Counted from the first letter of the stretch, positions 55,896 to 64,000 are shown. The stretch: DNA of 64,000 bases from CAG-791 sp002449595 (GCA_946539855.1 CAMNHV010000007.1:1-64000); one strand, 5' to 3'. Program-made: numbers and translations. Notes: generated by a model not told the origin, from the letters alone.

Positions 55896-56491
55896 GCGGC
55901 AGGATCTTCTGCATTATGGGTAAGAGCTGCTCCGGCAAGGACACGCTCTACCGTCACCTGATGAGGGACGAGTCGCTCGCGCTGTCCCGCGTCATTTCTT
56001 ACACGACCCGCCCCATCCGCGCGAATGAGGAGAACGGGAAGCAGTACTATTTCACGGATGAAAAGCACTTCAAAGCCCTCATGGATGCCGGCAAAGTGAT
56101 CGAGTCCCGCGCCTACGACACATGGTACGGGATCTGGTACTACTTCACCGCGGACGACGGCCAGATCGACCTCGCGGAGCGCGACTATCTGCTGATCGGG
56201 ACGCCGGAGTCCTTTGTCGCTCTGAAAAAGTATTTCGGCGAGGATCGCGTCATTCCGATCTATATTGAGCTGGATGACGGCGTGCGCCTGGAGCGCGCGC
56301 TGCGCCGGGAGAAGAAGCAGGAGACGCCGAAATATGAGGAGATGTGCCGGCGGTTTCTCACGGATGCGGAGGACTTTTCCGAGGAGAAGCTGCAGGCCGC
56401 GGGGATCGACGTGCGGTTTGAGAACCGGCAGGATGAGCTGGAGGAGACGCTGCGGCAGGTGAGGGAGTATATTCTGGCGAGGAAGGGATGA
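55892..56491 (+). CDS. Guanylate kinase-like P-loop protein
   Basis: This 199-residue protein resembles guanylate kinases: P-loop GKSCSGKDT (10-18), SYTTRPIRANEENGKQYYF for GMP binding, and an ATP-lid region near RALRREKKQ. It begins at ATG 55892, overlapping the nudC stop by 4 bases, and overlaps holB by 4. The P-loop differs from the usual GPSGxGKST. It may be an auxiliary Gmk or a nucleotide kinase of altered specificity; the main gmk is not in the window. Confidence 0.8.
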   Translation: MSGRIFCIMGKSCSGKDTLYRHLMRDESLALSRVISYTTRPIRANEENGKQYYFTDEKHFKALMDAGKVIESRAYDTWYGIWYYFTADDGQIDLAERDYLLIGTPESFVALKKYFGEDRVIPIYIELDDGVRLERALRREKKQETPKYEEMCRRFLTDAEDFSEEKLQAAGIDVRFENRQDELEETLRQVREYILARKG

Positions 56492-57495
56492 GGACATTTG
56501 ACGGGATTCCCGGACAACCGCATATGAAGGCATTTCTCGGCGCGGCGCTGCGGTCGCGCGACGTGCCGCACGCGATCCTTCTCACGGGGGAGGACACGGA
56601 GAGTTTCCTTGCGATCGCCCGCGCGTTCGGCGCGGCGCTCCTGTGCGAAGATCCGCAGGAGGGCGAGGACGGCGTGCCCTGCGCCTGTGGCGTGTGCGCT
56701 TCCTGCATGAAGATCGCCGCGGGAGACCATCCCGATTTCATTGAGGCACAGCACGAAAAGCCGGGCAGCTTCGGCGTCGACGATGTCCGGCGCCTGCGGC
56801 AGGACGTGCGGATCAAGCCGTACAGCGGGGACTTCAAGATCTATCTGCTCCCGGACGCCGAGAAGCTGACGGCGCAGGCGCAGAATGCCCTGCTCAAGAC
56901 ACTTGAAGAACCGCCGGACTACGCGGTGCTCATTCTTGCGGCGAAAGATGACGCAGGCTTTCTGCCGACGGTGCTCTCGCGATGTGTGCGCCTTCCGGGG
57001 CGGCCGATGCCGGAGGAAGAACTTAAAGAGTTCCTTATGAAATCCGGGGCGGCAGAAGCGGAGGCGGAACTGCTGGCCGGCCTGTCAGGCGGAAGCCCCG
57101 GGCGGGCGATGGCGATGGCGGCGGATGAAACCTTTTTCCCGTTTGTGAGGCAGTCGGTGCGTCTGTTTGACGGGCTTGCGAATACCGGGATTCGGGCGAT
57201 TGCAGATTTTCTTAAAGAATCAGTCACTGAGGAGAGGCAGCAGTATTTTGTGGAGCTGCTGCGCATGTGGTGCCGCGACGCGCTCGCGGCGAAGCGGGCC
57301 GGGGCGGCGGCAAGCTTGATTTTCGGGGAAGAAATCCATAATATTAGTACGTCGGCGGCCTTGTCCTTTGGGGCGCTCGCAGCTGTCGACGAGGCAACAC
57401 TGCTCGCGCTTCGGCGGCTGCGGGCAAAGGGGAACGCGGACCTCATTCTGGAGCTGATGCTGCTCCGGGTCAGGGAAGCCATGCGGGAAGGATAA
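56488..57495 (+). CDS. holB: DNA polymerase III delta' subunit
   Basis: This is part of the clamp loader at the replication fork. The 335-residue protein has a degenerate P-loop (LLTGEDTES in place of GxxGxGKT), as expected for delta', a zinc motif with CACGVCASC, and a sensor-like stretch KTLEEPPDYAVLILAA. It overlaps the guanylate-kinase-like gene by 4 bases and precedes the PSP1 gene by one base. The order holB-yaaT-yabB-rsmI matches B. subtilis. Confidence 0.92.
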   Translation: MRTFDGIPGQPHMKAFLGAALRSRDVPHAILLTGEDTESFLAIARAFGAALLCEDPQEGEDGVPCACGVCASCMKIAAGDHPDFIEAQHEKPGSFGVDDVRRLRQDVRIKPYSGDFKIYLLPDAEKLTAQAQNALLKTLEEPPDYAVLILAAKDDAGFLPTVLSRCVRLPGRPMPEEELKEFLMKSGAAEAEAELLAGLSGGSPGRAMAMAADETFFPFVRQSVRLFDGLANTGIRAIADFLKESVTEERQQYFVELLRMWCRDALAAKRAGAAASLIFGEEIHNISTSAALSFGALAAVDEATLLALRRLRAKGNADLILELMLLRVREAMREG

Positions 57496-57496
57496 T

Positions 57497-58666
57497 ATGG
57501 AAGAGACCAATAACACTAAGACGATCGTCGGCGTCCGCTTTCGGACGGCCGGTAAAGTATATTATTTTGATCCGAACGGGATCGCGCTGAAGAAGGGTGA
57601 CCACGTTATCGTCGAGACGGCGCGCGGGATCGAGTATGGACTCGTGATCTGCGATCCGATGGAGCTCCCGGAGGAGAAGTTTACGAAGCAGCTCAAGCCG
57701 GTGCTTCGCGCCGCGACGGAGGAGGACGCCCAGCATGAGGCGGCGAACCGCGCGCGGGAGAAGGAAGCGTACCGCACCTGCCAGGAGAAGATCCGCACCC
57801 ATGAGCTGGAAATGAAGCTGATCGACGCGGAATATACCTTTGACAACAGCAAGCTGCTGTTCTATTTCACGGCGGACGGGCGCGTGGATTTCCGCGAGCT
57901 GGTCAAGGATCTCGCGACGGTTTTCCGCACGCGCATCGAGCTGCGGCAGGTCGGCGTGCGCGACGAGACCAAGATCCTCGGCGGATACGGGATCTGCGGC
58001 AGGCCGCTTTGCTGCCACACTTATCTGTCCGACTTTGCGCCGGTGTCGATCAAGATGGCGAAGGAGCAGAATCTTTCCCTCAATCCGACTAAGATCTCCG
58101 GCGTCTGCGGCAGGCTGATGTGCTGCCTGAAGAACGAGGAAGAGACCTACGAGGAGCTCAATAAGAAGCTGCCCCGCCCCGGCGACGAGGTCGAGGGAAG
58201 CGACGGCCTGCGCGGCGAAGTCGAGAACGTCGACGTGCTGCGCCAGAGGATCCGCATCCTGGTCGAGGTCGACGACGAGAAGGAAATGCACGAGTACGGC
58301 CCCGGCGAGTGGACGATGATCCGCAAGCGGCGCCGCGGCAGCCAGAAGCACAAAGGACGCGGCAAGGACGGCGCGGAGGCCGGCGGCGAGAACGCGAAGG
58401 AGCTCGAGAAGCTCGCCAGTGAAGAGCGCACCCCGGACGAGAACAAGTCCGACGAGAACGGCTCGAAGGAGCGCCGCTCCGGGCGCAGGCAGAACCGCTC
58501 GCGGCGCCGTGAGCGCGAAGGCCGCGGCGAGGGCGAGGAGCAGCGGGGTGAGCATGGTGAGCGTGGGGAACGCGGTGGCCGTGAGGAGCGCAGAGGCCGG
58601 AGAGAGCGCGAGGGCCGCGGAGAGCGGAATGAGAGAAGCGAGCGTGAAGAACGCAGTGACAGTTGA
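57497..58666 (+). CDS. ricT: PSP1-domain protein RicT/YaaT with long charged tail
   Basis: In B. subtilis the homologous YaaT (RicT) forms an Fe-S-bearing complex that influences RNA processing, competence and sporulation. The 389-residue protein has the PSP1 domain (about 10-270) with the cysteine-rich CGRPLCCHTYLSDF and CGRLMCCLKNE motifs. The last ~105 residues form an unusual Arg/Glu/Gly-rich, low-complexity tail (repeats like RREREGRGE). The trmN6-like gene starts inside the end of this gene. It follows holB by one base. Confidence 0.92.
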   Translation: MEETNNTKTIVGVRFRTAGKVYYFDPNGIALKKGDHVIVETARGIEYGLVICDPMELPEEKFTKQLKPVLRAATEEDAQHEAANRAREKEAYRTCQEKIRTHELEMKLIDAEYTFDNSKLLFYFTADGRVDFRELVKDLATVFRTRIELRQVGVRDETKILGGYGICGRPLCCHTYLSDFAPVSIKMAKEQNLSLNPTKISGVCGRLMCCLKNEEETYEELNKKLPRPGDEVEGSDGLRGEVENVDVLRQRIRILVEVDDEKEMHEYGPGEWTMIRKRRRGSQKHKGRGKDGAEAGGENAKELEKLASEERTPDENKSDENGSKERRSGRRQNRSRRREREGRGEGEEQRGEHGERGERGGREERRGRREREGRGERNERSEREERSDS

Positions 58667-59402
58667 ATTAAAAAATGGAGAATCTCTGAGTGATCTGCAG
58701 CGAGATGGGCTGCAGATCATTCAGCATCCGGGGCTTTTCAGTTTCGGAATCGATGCGGTGCTGCTCTCTGGCTTCGCGGAAATCAGGGAGGGGGACCGCG
58801 TCGCGGACCTCGGCACCGGGACAGGAATTCTTCCTATCTTGCTTGCGGCAAAGACGAAGGCTGCGCACCTGACAGGCCTGGAGATCCTTGCCGAGAGCGC
58901 GGATATGGCTGAAAGAAGCGTACGGATGAACGGCCTGGACGATAGAATCTCAATTGTATCTGGTGACATCCGGAAGGTTGAGGATTACTTCACGACAGCG
59001 TCCATGGACGCTGTCGTCTCCAACCCGCCTTACATGATCGCGGACCACGGGCGCGGCAATCCGAACGGCGCGATCGCGGCCGCGCGGCACGAGCTCCTCT
59101 GCACTTTCGACGACGTCGCGCGCGCGGCCTCTTATCTTCTTCGCAGCAGCGGCCGCTTCAGCCTCGTGCACAGGCCATTCCGCCTCCCGGAATTGTTCGA
59201 AACGCTGCGGAAGCACCACCTGGAGCCGAAGCGGATGCGCCTCGTGCATCCCTTCGCGGACCGCGAGCCGAATCTCGTCCTGATCGAGTGCGTCAAAGGC
59301 GGCCGCCCGCGGCTCGCCATCGATCCTCCGCTCGTTGTCTACCGCGAGCCCGGCATATATACCGACGAAGTGCTTGAGATCTATGGGAATGACAGGGGCT
59401 GA
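58629..59402 (+). CDS. tRNA1(Val) (adenine37-N6)-methyltransferase-like (YabB/TrmN6)
   Basis: This SAM-dependent methyltransferase has the SAM-binding motif DLGTGTGILPIL near residue 52 and the catalytic VVSNPPYM motif, which marks amino-group methylation. The ATG at 58629 has GGAG six bases upstream and overlaps ricT by 38 bases, giving 257 residues; a GTG five codons on is the alternative. By family it modifies A37 of tRNA or another RNA base. No yazA (GIY-YIG) gene lies between it and rsmI, unlike B. subtilis; 59403-59552 holds nothing I can identify. Confidence 0.9.
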   Translation: MREASVKNAVTVELKNGESLSDLQRDGLQIIQHPGLFSFGIDAVLLSGFAEIREGDRVADLGTGTGILPILLAAKTKAAHLTGLEILAESADMAERSVRMNGLDDRISIVSGDIRKVEDYFTTASMDAVVSNPPYMIADHGRGNPNGAIAAARHELLCTFDDVARAASYLLRSSGRFSLVHRPFRLPELFETLRKHHLEPKRMRLVHPFADREPNLVLIECVKGGRPRLAIDPPLVVYREPGIYTDEVLEIYGNDRG

Positions 59403-59552
59403 GCTTCCTATCGCATATGGAAGAAGCAAGAATAAAGCCGTAAATCGTGCCAGACAGGTCACGGAAGAAGAAAGCGGCATAAAGGAAGACAGGCATCATA
59501 AGCCGGATCAGAAAAAACCAGGCGAGGGGACGAAGGAGAACGGACAAATAAT

Positions 59553-60422
59553 ATGAAAGATATGGCGGAACCGGGGCGCCTGCTGCTGTGCGCGACGCCG
59601 ATCGGAAATCTTGAGGATATGACGCCGCGCGTGATCGCGGCGATGCGGGAGGCGGACGTGATTGCGGCGGAGGATACGCGCAACACGATCAAGCTTCTGA
59701 ATCACTTCGACATCCATACGCCGATGGTGAGCTATCACGAGTATAACAAGTTCGAGCGGGCGGATGAGCTGGTCGGGCGCATGCTGCGCGGAGAGACGGT
59801 CGCTGTGGTCACGGATGCGGGAACGCCGGCGATCTCGGACCCTGGAGAAGTACTCGCGGCGAAGTGCATCGAAGCGGGAATCCGCGTGTCGTCGCTCCCG
59901 GGAGCGTGCGCGCTCATCACGGCGCTGACGATGTCCGGCATGTCGGCGCGCCGGTTTGCTTTTGAGGGCTTTCTTCCAAATGATAAGTCCGAAAAGAAGG
60001 AACGAACGAGAATCCTGAACCAGCTCGCAGACGAAGAGCGAACGATGATCCTTTACGAAGCGCCGCATCGCCTGCGCACGACGCTGCGCGACCTGGAAGA
60101 GCACCTCGGTGACCGGAAGGTGACACTCTGCCGGGAACTCACCAAAAGATATGAGGAGGCAGTCCCGACAACACTCCGCGGCGCACTCGAACTCTACGAG
60201 GAAAAAGAGCCGCGAGGAGAGTACGTCCTCGTCCTGGAAGGGAAAAGCCGCGAAGAGCGGGAAGAAGAGTCCCGGCGTGAATGGGAACAGATGAGCGTGA
60301 AGGACCACGTTGCCCTCTATGAAGAGAAGGGCATGACAAGAAAAGAAGCAATGAAGGCGGCTGCGCAGGATCGCGGTATCTCCCGCCGCGAAATATATGA
60401 CCAGCTCCTGGAAGAAAACTAA
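59553..60422 (+). CDS. rsmI: 16S rRNA (cytidine1402-2'-O)-methyltransferase
   Basis: RsmI methylates the ribose of C1402 in the ribosomal P site. The 289-residue protein has the tetrapyrrole-methylase fold with LLLCATPIGNLEDMTPR, AAEDTRNTIKLLNHF, TDAGTPAISDPGE and GALELYEEKEPRGEYVLVLEG motifs. It is last in the nudC-gmk-like-holB-ricT-trmN6-rsmI run; no clear terminator follows before the pckA promoter. Confidence 0.96.
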   Translation: MKDMAEPGRLLLCATPIGNLEDMTPRVIAAMREADVIAAEDTRNTIKLLNHFDIHTPMVSYHEYNKFERADELVGRMLRGETVAVVTDAGTPAISDPGEVLAAKCIEAGIRVSSLPGACALITALTMSGMSARRFAFEGFLPNDKSEKKERTRILNQLADEERTMILYEAPHRLRTTLRDLEEHLGDRKVTLCRELTKRYEEAVPTTLRGALELYEEKEPRGEYVLVLEGKSREEREEESRREWEQMSVKDHVALYEEKGMTRKEAMKAAAQDRGISRREIYDQLLEEN

Positions 60423-60505
60423 TTTCTGAGTCGTTTCCCCGAAACAAGCTCAAAATCAACTTCCGGAAGAGAACCGCCCCCCGCTTCCCCGCGCCGCAAG
60501 TTGTA

Positions 60506-60534
60506 TTGATTTTTAAACCGTTCTATGGTAAAAA
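60506..60534 (+). promoter_or_regulatory. Promoter of pckA
   Basis: TTGATT (60506-60511), a 17-base spacer and TAAAAA (60529-60534) preceded by TGG, thus also partly an extended -10. It is directly upstream of the Rex-like box. Confidence 0.6.
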
Positions 60535-60545
60535 AGAAACGGCAA

Positions 60546-60563
60546 TTGTGATTTCCTTAACAA
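60546..60563. promoter_or_regulatory. Rex-like operator in the pckA promoter
   Basis: TTGTGATTTCCTTAACAA fits the Rex redox-repressor consensus TTGTKAA-N4-TTWACAA with one mismatch (T for A at position 7). It lies about 12 bases after the -10, near the expected start of transcription. It overlaps the start of a second palindrome, AACTAATTAGTT (60562-60573). Rex senses NADH/NAD+ in Gram-positive bacteria; its gene is not in the window. Confidence 0.55.
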
Positions 60564-60598
60564 CTAATTAGTTATAAACAAAGAAAGAGGTAGTGAAT

Positions 60599-62212
60599 AT
60601 GGCAGAACTCAATCTCGAAAAGTATGGCATCGTCGGCGCAACCGAGATCATCCACAACCCGTCCTTCGAATTCCTGTATGAAGAAGAGATGAAGCCTGAA
60701 CTTGAGGGCTTTGACAAGGGCGTGCTGACTGAGCTTGGTGCCGTCAATGTCATGACCGGCGTTTACACCGGCCGTTCTCCCAAGGACAAATACATCGTCA
60801 TGGACGAGAACTCCAAGGACACGGTTTGGTGGACGACGGACGGCTACAAGAACGATAACCACCCGATGAGCGAAGAAGTCTGGGCAGCCGTCAAGGATCT
60901 CGCGAAGAAGCAGCTCTCCGGCAAGAGACTGTTCGTCATGGATGCGTTCTGCGGCGCGAACAAGGACACCCGCATGGCGATCCGCTTCGTCATGGAAGTT
61001 GCATGGCAGGCACACTTCATCAAGAACATGTTCATCCAGCCTTCCGAGGAAGAACTTGCGAACTTCGAGCCTGATTTCGTTGTCTACAACGCTTCCAAGG
61101 CTGCAGTCGAGAACTATGAGGAACTCGGCCTGAATTCCTCCACCTGCGTCGCGTTCAACATCACGAGCCGTGAGCAGGTCATCCTGAACACATGGTACGG
61201 CGGCGAGATGAAGAAGGGTATGTTCTCCATGATGAACTACTACCTGCCGCTGAAGGGCATTGCTTCCATGCACTGCTCCGCGAACACGGATATGGAAGGC
61301 AAGAACACCGCGATCTTCTTCGGCCTGTCCGGTACCGGCAAGACCACCCTTTCCACCGATCCCAAGAGACTCCTCATCGGCGATGACGAGCACGGCTGGG
61401 ACGACAACGGCGTCTTCAACTTCGAGGGCGGCTGCTACGCGAAGGTCATCAACCTCGACAAGGATTCCGAGCCCGACATCTACAACGCGATCAAGAGAAA
61501 TGCTCTTCTTGAGAACGTCACTGTCGACGAGAACGGCAAGATCGACTTCGCTGACAAGAGCGTCACGGAGAACACCCGTGTCTCCTATCCGATCGAGCAC
61601 ATCGAGAACATCGTCAAGAAGGTCAACCCTGTTTCCGCCGGCCCGGATGCACAGAACGTCATCTTCCTGTCCGCGGACGCGTTCGGCGTTCTTCCTCCGG
61701 TCTCCATCCTGACTCCGGAGCAGACACAGTACTACTTCCTAAGCGGCTTCACAGCGAAGCTTGCAGGTACGGAGCGCGGCATCACCGAGCCCACACCTAC
61801 ATTCTCCGCTTGCTTCGGCCAGGCATTCCTGGAGCTGCATCCGACCAAGTACGGCGAAGAGCTCGTCAAGAAGATGCAGAAGAGCGGCGCGAAGGCTTAC
61901 CTCGTCAACACCGGCTGGAACGGCACCGGCAAGCGTATCTCCATCAAGGATACCCGCGGCATCATCGACGCGATCCTGAACGGCGACGTGCTTAAGGCTC
62001 CCACCAAGAAGATCCCGATCTTCGACTTCGAAGTTCCTACAGAGCTTCCGGGCGTCGATCCTGCGATCCTCGATCCCAGAGACACTTATGCGGATGCCGC
62101 TGAGTGGGATGCGAAGGCTCAGGATCTCGCACAGAGATTCATCAAGAACTTCGTCAAGTACGAGTCCAACGCGGCCGGCAAGGCTCTCGTGGCAGCAGGC
62201 CCTCAGCTTTGA
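60599..62212 (+). CDS. pckA: Phosphoenolpyruvate carboxykinase (ATP)
   Basis: PckA interconverts oxaloacetate and PEP with ATP; in fermenting gut bacteria it can run in the CO2-fixing, ATP-forming direction. The 537-residue protein has the kinase-1a motif GLSGTGKTTLS, kinase-2 GDDEHGWDDNG, and PEPCK signature residues around FEGGCYAK. The ATG at 60599 has AGAGG eight bases upstream; a GTG at 60593 is too close to it. Highly biased codons suggest strong expression. A terminator follows at 62252-62286. Confidence 0.97.
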   Translation: MAELNLEKYGIVGATEIIHNPSFEFLYEEEMKPELEGFDKGVLTELGAVNVMTGVYTGRSPKDKYIVMDENSKDTVWWTTDGYKNDNHPMSEEVWAAVKDLAKKQLSGKRLFVMDAFCGANKDTRMAIRFVMEVAWQAHFIKNMFIQPSEEELANFEPDFVVYNASKAAVENYEELGLNSSTCVAFNITSREQVILNTWYGGEMKKGMFSMMNYYLPLKGIASMHCSANTDMEGKNTAIFFGLSGTGKTTLSTDPKRLLIGDDEHGWDDNGVFNFEGGCYAKVINLDKDSEPDIYNAIKRNALLENVTVDENGKIDFADKSVTENTRVSYPIEHIENIVKKVNPVSAGPDAQNVIFLSADAFGVLPPVSILTPEQTQYYFLSGFTAKLAGTERGITEPTPTFSACFGQAFLELHPTKYGEELVKKMQKSGAKAYLVNTGWNGTGKRISIKDTRGIIDAILNGDVLKAPTKKIPIFDFEVPTELPGVDPAILDPRDTYADAAEWDAKAQDLAQRFIKNFVKYESNAAGKALVAAGPQL

Positions 62213-62251
62213 TCTCTGCTGTAGACAGGCTAATGTAATTACCAGATCATC

Positions 62252-62286
62252 AGGAGCTGCCGCTATATGTGGCAGCTCCTTCTTCT
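62252..62286 (+). terminator. Intrinsic terminator after pckA
   Basis: AGGAGCTGCC (62252-62261) pairs with GGCAGCTCCT (62271-62280), followed by TCTTCT. Confidence 0.8.
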
Positions 62287-62304
62287 ATCAACCGGCTGAC
62301 GGAA

Positions 62305-62392
62305 TTCACAAGCATTGCGAATCCGTCTCATGAGAATGAAAAACTCGATTCACAAGCATCGTGGATACGTCTCGTGAGAATGGAAAACTCGG
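62305..62392. repeat. Two 44-bp imperfect tandem repeats upstream of the phosphatase
   Basis: Units 62305-62348 and 62349-62392 begin TTCACAAGCAT and end GAAAAACTCGA or GGAAAACTCGG, each with the palindrome CTC-A/G-TGAG. A degraded third copy may continue to about 62425. They fill the gap before the metallophosphatase. Confidence 0.75.
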
Positions 62393-62429
62393 CTCACGAA
62401 GCCATCAGCCCGGTTCACGAAAAGGCGCC

Positions 62430-63398
62430 ATGGCAACCTACTGCATCAGCGACATCCACGGCGCGCTGGATGAATTCCGGCGCCTTCTGAATAAGGTCGG
62501 GTTCCGCTATGACGGGACAGACGAGCTGTATATCCTCGGCGATATCGGCGACTGGGGCACCCGCTCCATGGAGACGATCCTGCACGTCAAGGCGATGGAG
62601 GAGCTGTATCCGTTCGTCCACGTCCTGATGGGCAACCACGAGCTCATGTTCCTCGACGCGATCAGCCACGCCGGCCAGGGATTGATCCCCGACGACACGG
62701 ACTACAACTGGCTCTACCCGAACCACGGGGAAGGAACGTGGAAGTCCTTCTGCGAACTGCCGCTGGAGGAGCAGGTCGACCTGTACCAGTGGCTCCTCGT
62801 CCGCCCGTACAGCTGGGACATCCGCATCGGCGACCGGCTCTACATGGCCGCGCACGCCTACCCGTATTACTACGACCAGGAGGCGGCCGACAGCGAGGAA
62901 CGCCGGCGCAAGCAGTGCGACACCGTCTGGCGAAGGCTTCTCATCCGGGAAGATCCTTTTGCTGAATACACCGGAGAAAAGCATTACGACACCCTCATCT
63001 GTGGTCACACCATCACGGATTTTTATTACACCCGCCTGCGCTACGAACGGAACTGGCCGTACCGGAAACCGGGCGAGTACGTGAGAAACCGCGCATTCTT
63101 CGCGGAGAGATTCATCGATATCGACTGCGGCGCGAAATGTATCGAAATGGCGCAGGACAGAAGAGAACTCCTGCAGACCGCCGCGCTGCGCGCGCAGCTG
63201 TGCGCACTCCGGCTCGAGGACATGAAGACGTTCTACTGCCGCAAGTCGCAGATCCGGCTCCCGGACTCGCAGGAACTGCAGGAGAGCCTCCAGTATTCAG
63301 AAGACGCGATTATTGAAGTATATCGTCAGCAGGAGATGCGGATGAACGAGATCCGCGAGAGCTTCCGAAACTTCTTCCGTAGATGGAGAGAAAGATAA
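62430..63398 (+). CDS. Metallophosphoesterase (serine/threonine-phosphatase-like)
   Basis: This 322-residue calcineurin-like phosphoesterase has metal motifs DIHG (7-10), LGDIGDWG, GNHELMFLD and a later GHT. The layout resembles bacterial PPP-type or Ap4A-hydrolase-like phosphatases, and the substrate is unassigned. The ATG at 62430 starts MATYCISDIHG, which matches the fold; the upstream in-frame region runs through tandem repeats and is unlikely to be coding. The ribosome-binding site is weak (AAAGG). Confidence 0.85.
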   Translation: MATYCISDIHGALDEFRRLLNKVGFRYDGTDELYILGDIGDWGTRSMETILHVKAMEELYPFVHVLMGNHELMFLDAISHAGQGLIPDDTDYNWLYPNHGEGTWKSFCELPLEEQVDLYQWLLVRPYSWDIRIGDRLYMAAHAYPYYYDQEAADSEERRRKQCDTVWRRLLIREDPFAEYTGEKHYDTLICGHTITDFYYTRLRYERNWPYRKPGEYVRNRAFFAERFIDIDCGAKCIEMAQDRRELLQTAALRAQLCALRLEDMKTFYCRKSQIRLPDSQELQESLQYSEDAIIEVYRQQEMRMNEIRESFRNFFRRWRER

Positions 63399-63407
63399 AG
63401 CTCGTTT

Positions 63408-63445
63408 CGAAACGCACGTCAGAAGAATCTGATGAACGCGTTTCG
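63408..63445. repeat. Inverted repeat in the gap before the glucokinase gene
   Basis: CGAAACGC (63408-63415) pairs with GCGTTTCG (63438-63445), with an inner TCAGA/TCTGA stem. No T-run follows. It is in the 313-base gap 63399-63711, whose other notable elements are a second hairpin (TGCGAAA / TTTCGCA, about 63472-63489) and the extended -10 at 63554. Confidence 0.5.
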
Positions 63446-63553
63446 CCAGAGATAATGCGGGATTCGCAGGGTGCGAAACTTTTTCGCAAATCGGCGGATA
63501 ATAGTGCCCGAAAATTGCCCCAATTATGTCCCTATCGGAAAGCAACATAGTTG

Positions 63554-63562
63554 TGGTATGAT
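63554..63562 (+). promoter_or_regulatory. Extended -10 promoter of the ROK kinase gene
   Basis: TGGTATGAT fits the extended -10 pattern and leaves a leader of about 140 bases before the gene. Confidence 0.55.
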
Positions 63563-63711
63563 GTATTTCAGTGGAAAACAACGGCTCACCGAAGTCTGAC
63601 GCACCAATTGCCGAGGACGTACGAAAACGTATAAGTGTGAGCACCCCCGCGCGGGCGTCTGCGCTGCGGGGAAAAAGTAAGCATTATCAGTGTTTCAGTG
63701 TGAGGTTCTAC

Positions 63712-64000
63712 ATGAAGACATATGCATTCGGCGCCGACGTCGGCGGCACTACAGTCAAGATCGGCCTGTTCACGACGGACGGTACGCTCCTTGAGAAATG
63801 GGAGATCCCGACCAGGACGGAGAACAACGGCGAAGAAATCATGCCCGACATCATGGAGTCTATAGGCAGCAAGATGGCGGAGCGCGGACTCACCAACGAC
63901 GACGTGCAGGGAATCGGCCTCGACGTTCCCGGCCCGGTCACCCGCGAGGGGATCGTGCAGCGCTGCGTCAACCTGAACTGGGGCATCATCAACGTCGTCG
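63712..64000 (+). CDS. ROK-family glucokinase, partial (runs off the window end)
   Basis: This ATP-dependent glucose kinase is of the ROK family; only the first 96 residues are in the window. The N-terminal ATP-binding motif GADVGGTTVKIGLF (7-20) and the substrate-loop start IGLDVPGPVTREG are present. GTGAGG lies just upstream of the ATG at 63712. It would channel free glucose, for example from GH32 cleavage of sucrose, into glycolysis. Confidence 0.9.
   Translation, partial: MKTYAFGADVGGTTVKIGLFTTDGTLLEKWEIPTRTENNGEEIMPDIMESIGSKMAERGLTNDDVQGIGLDVPGPVTREGIVQRCVNLNWGIINVV

Overview
The window is a GC-rich (roughly 60%) bacterial chromosome segment. Gene content and order point to a Clostridia/Firmicutes genome, most like a high-GC Lachnospiraceae gut anaerobe. 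Supporting signs are the yabO-divIC-tilS-hpt-ftsH cluster, the cdaA-cdaR-glmM cluster, the holB-yaaT-yabB-rsmI cluster, class II aldolase, ATP-dependent PEP carboxykinase, class-II-type GalT, RecD2, an FprA flavodiiron protein, sigma-A promoters with extended -10 elements and a DinR/LexA-type SOS box. The genus assignment is inference. I saw no tRNA, rRNA, phage, insertion sequence or CRISPR array.

Layout. 1-8 kb: galE and galT (Leloir galactose pathway, minus strand), diverging from a Na/Pi symporter followed by a PhoB/PhoR-like two-component pair. 7.3-22 kb is the accessory, sugar-utilisation part. A minus-strand lacI-yesL-unknown operon diverges from an ABC importer without its own ATPase (two permeases plus lipoprotein), which is followed by a cytoplasmic GH32 beta-fructosidase. 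Then come a secreted protein made of six ~66-residue repeats, a 53-bp tandem repeat array, two paralogous type-B carboxylesterases and an alpha/beta hydrolase. 22-33 kb: a DUF6020-like membrane protein, uvrB-uvrA behind an SOS box, an mreB-family gene and recD2. 33-39 kb: comF, two unknown membrane proteins, cdaA (c-di-AMP synthase), cdaR, glmM and HPr. 39-44.4 kb: leuA, a hotdog thioesterase, proS and cca. 44.5-49.5 kb: HU, rqcP, divIC, tilS, hpt and ftsH. 50-52 kb: class II aldolase and a PfkB-type sugar kinase. 52-55 kb (minus strand): fprA, a TSCPD-domain protein and murG. 55-60.4 kb: nudC, a guanylate-kinase-like gene, holB, yaaT/ricT, trmN6-like and rsmI. 60.5-64 kb: pckA with a promoter and a Rex-like operator, a metallophosphatase and the start of a ROK glucokinase.

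How the parts fit. The ABC importer would deliver unphosphorylated fructosyl-oligosaccharide to the cytoplasmic GH32 enzyme under the divergent LacI regulator. Three nearby cytoplasmic esterase-type hydrolases suggest, without proving, that acylated sugars may be processed as well. GalE/GalT, aldolase, the PfkB kinase, glucokinase and PckA make up central carbon metabolism around them.

The least expected features are: the six-repeat exported protein; the 53-bp hairpin-bearing repeat array; a plus-strand intrinsic terminator embedded in the coding sequence of the gene convergent with phoR; low-complexity inserts in TilS, ComF and the DUF6020 protein; the SOS box with a terminator overlapping a promoter upstream of uvrB; and a Rex-like box on pckA. 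Most of the rest is conserved housekeeping content, and I found no clear novel multi-gene defence or mobile system.
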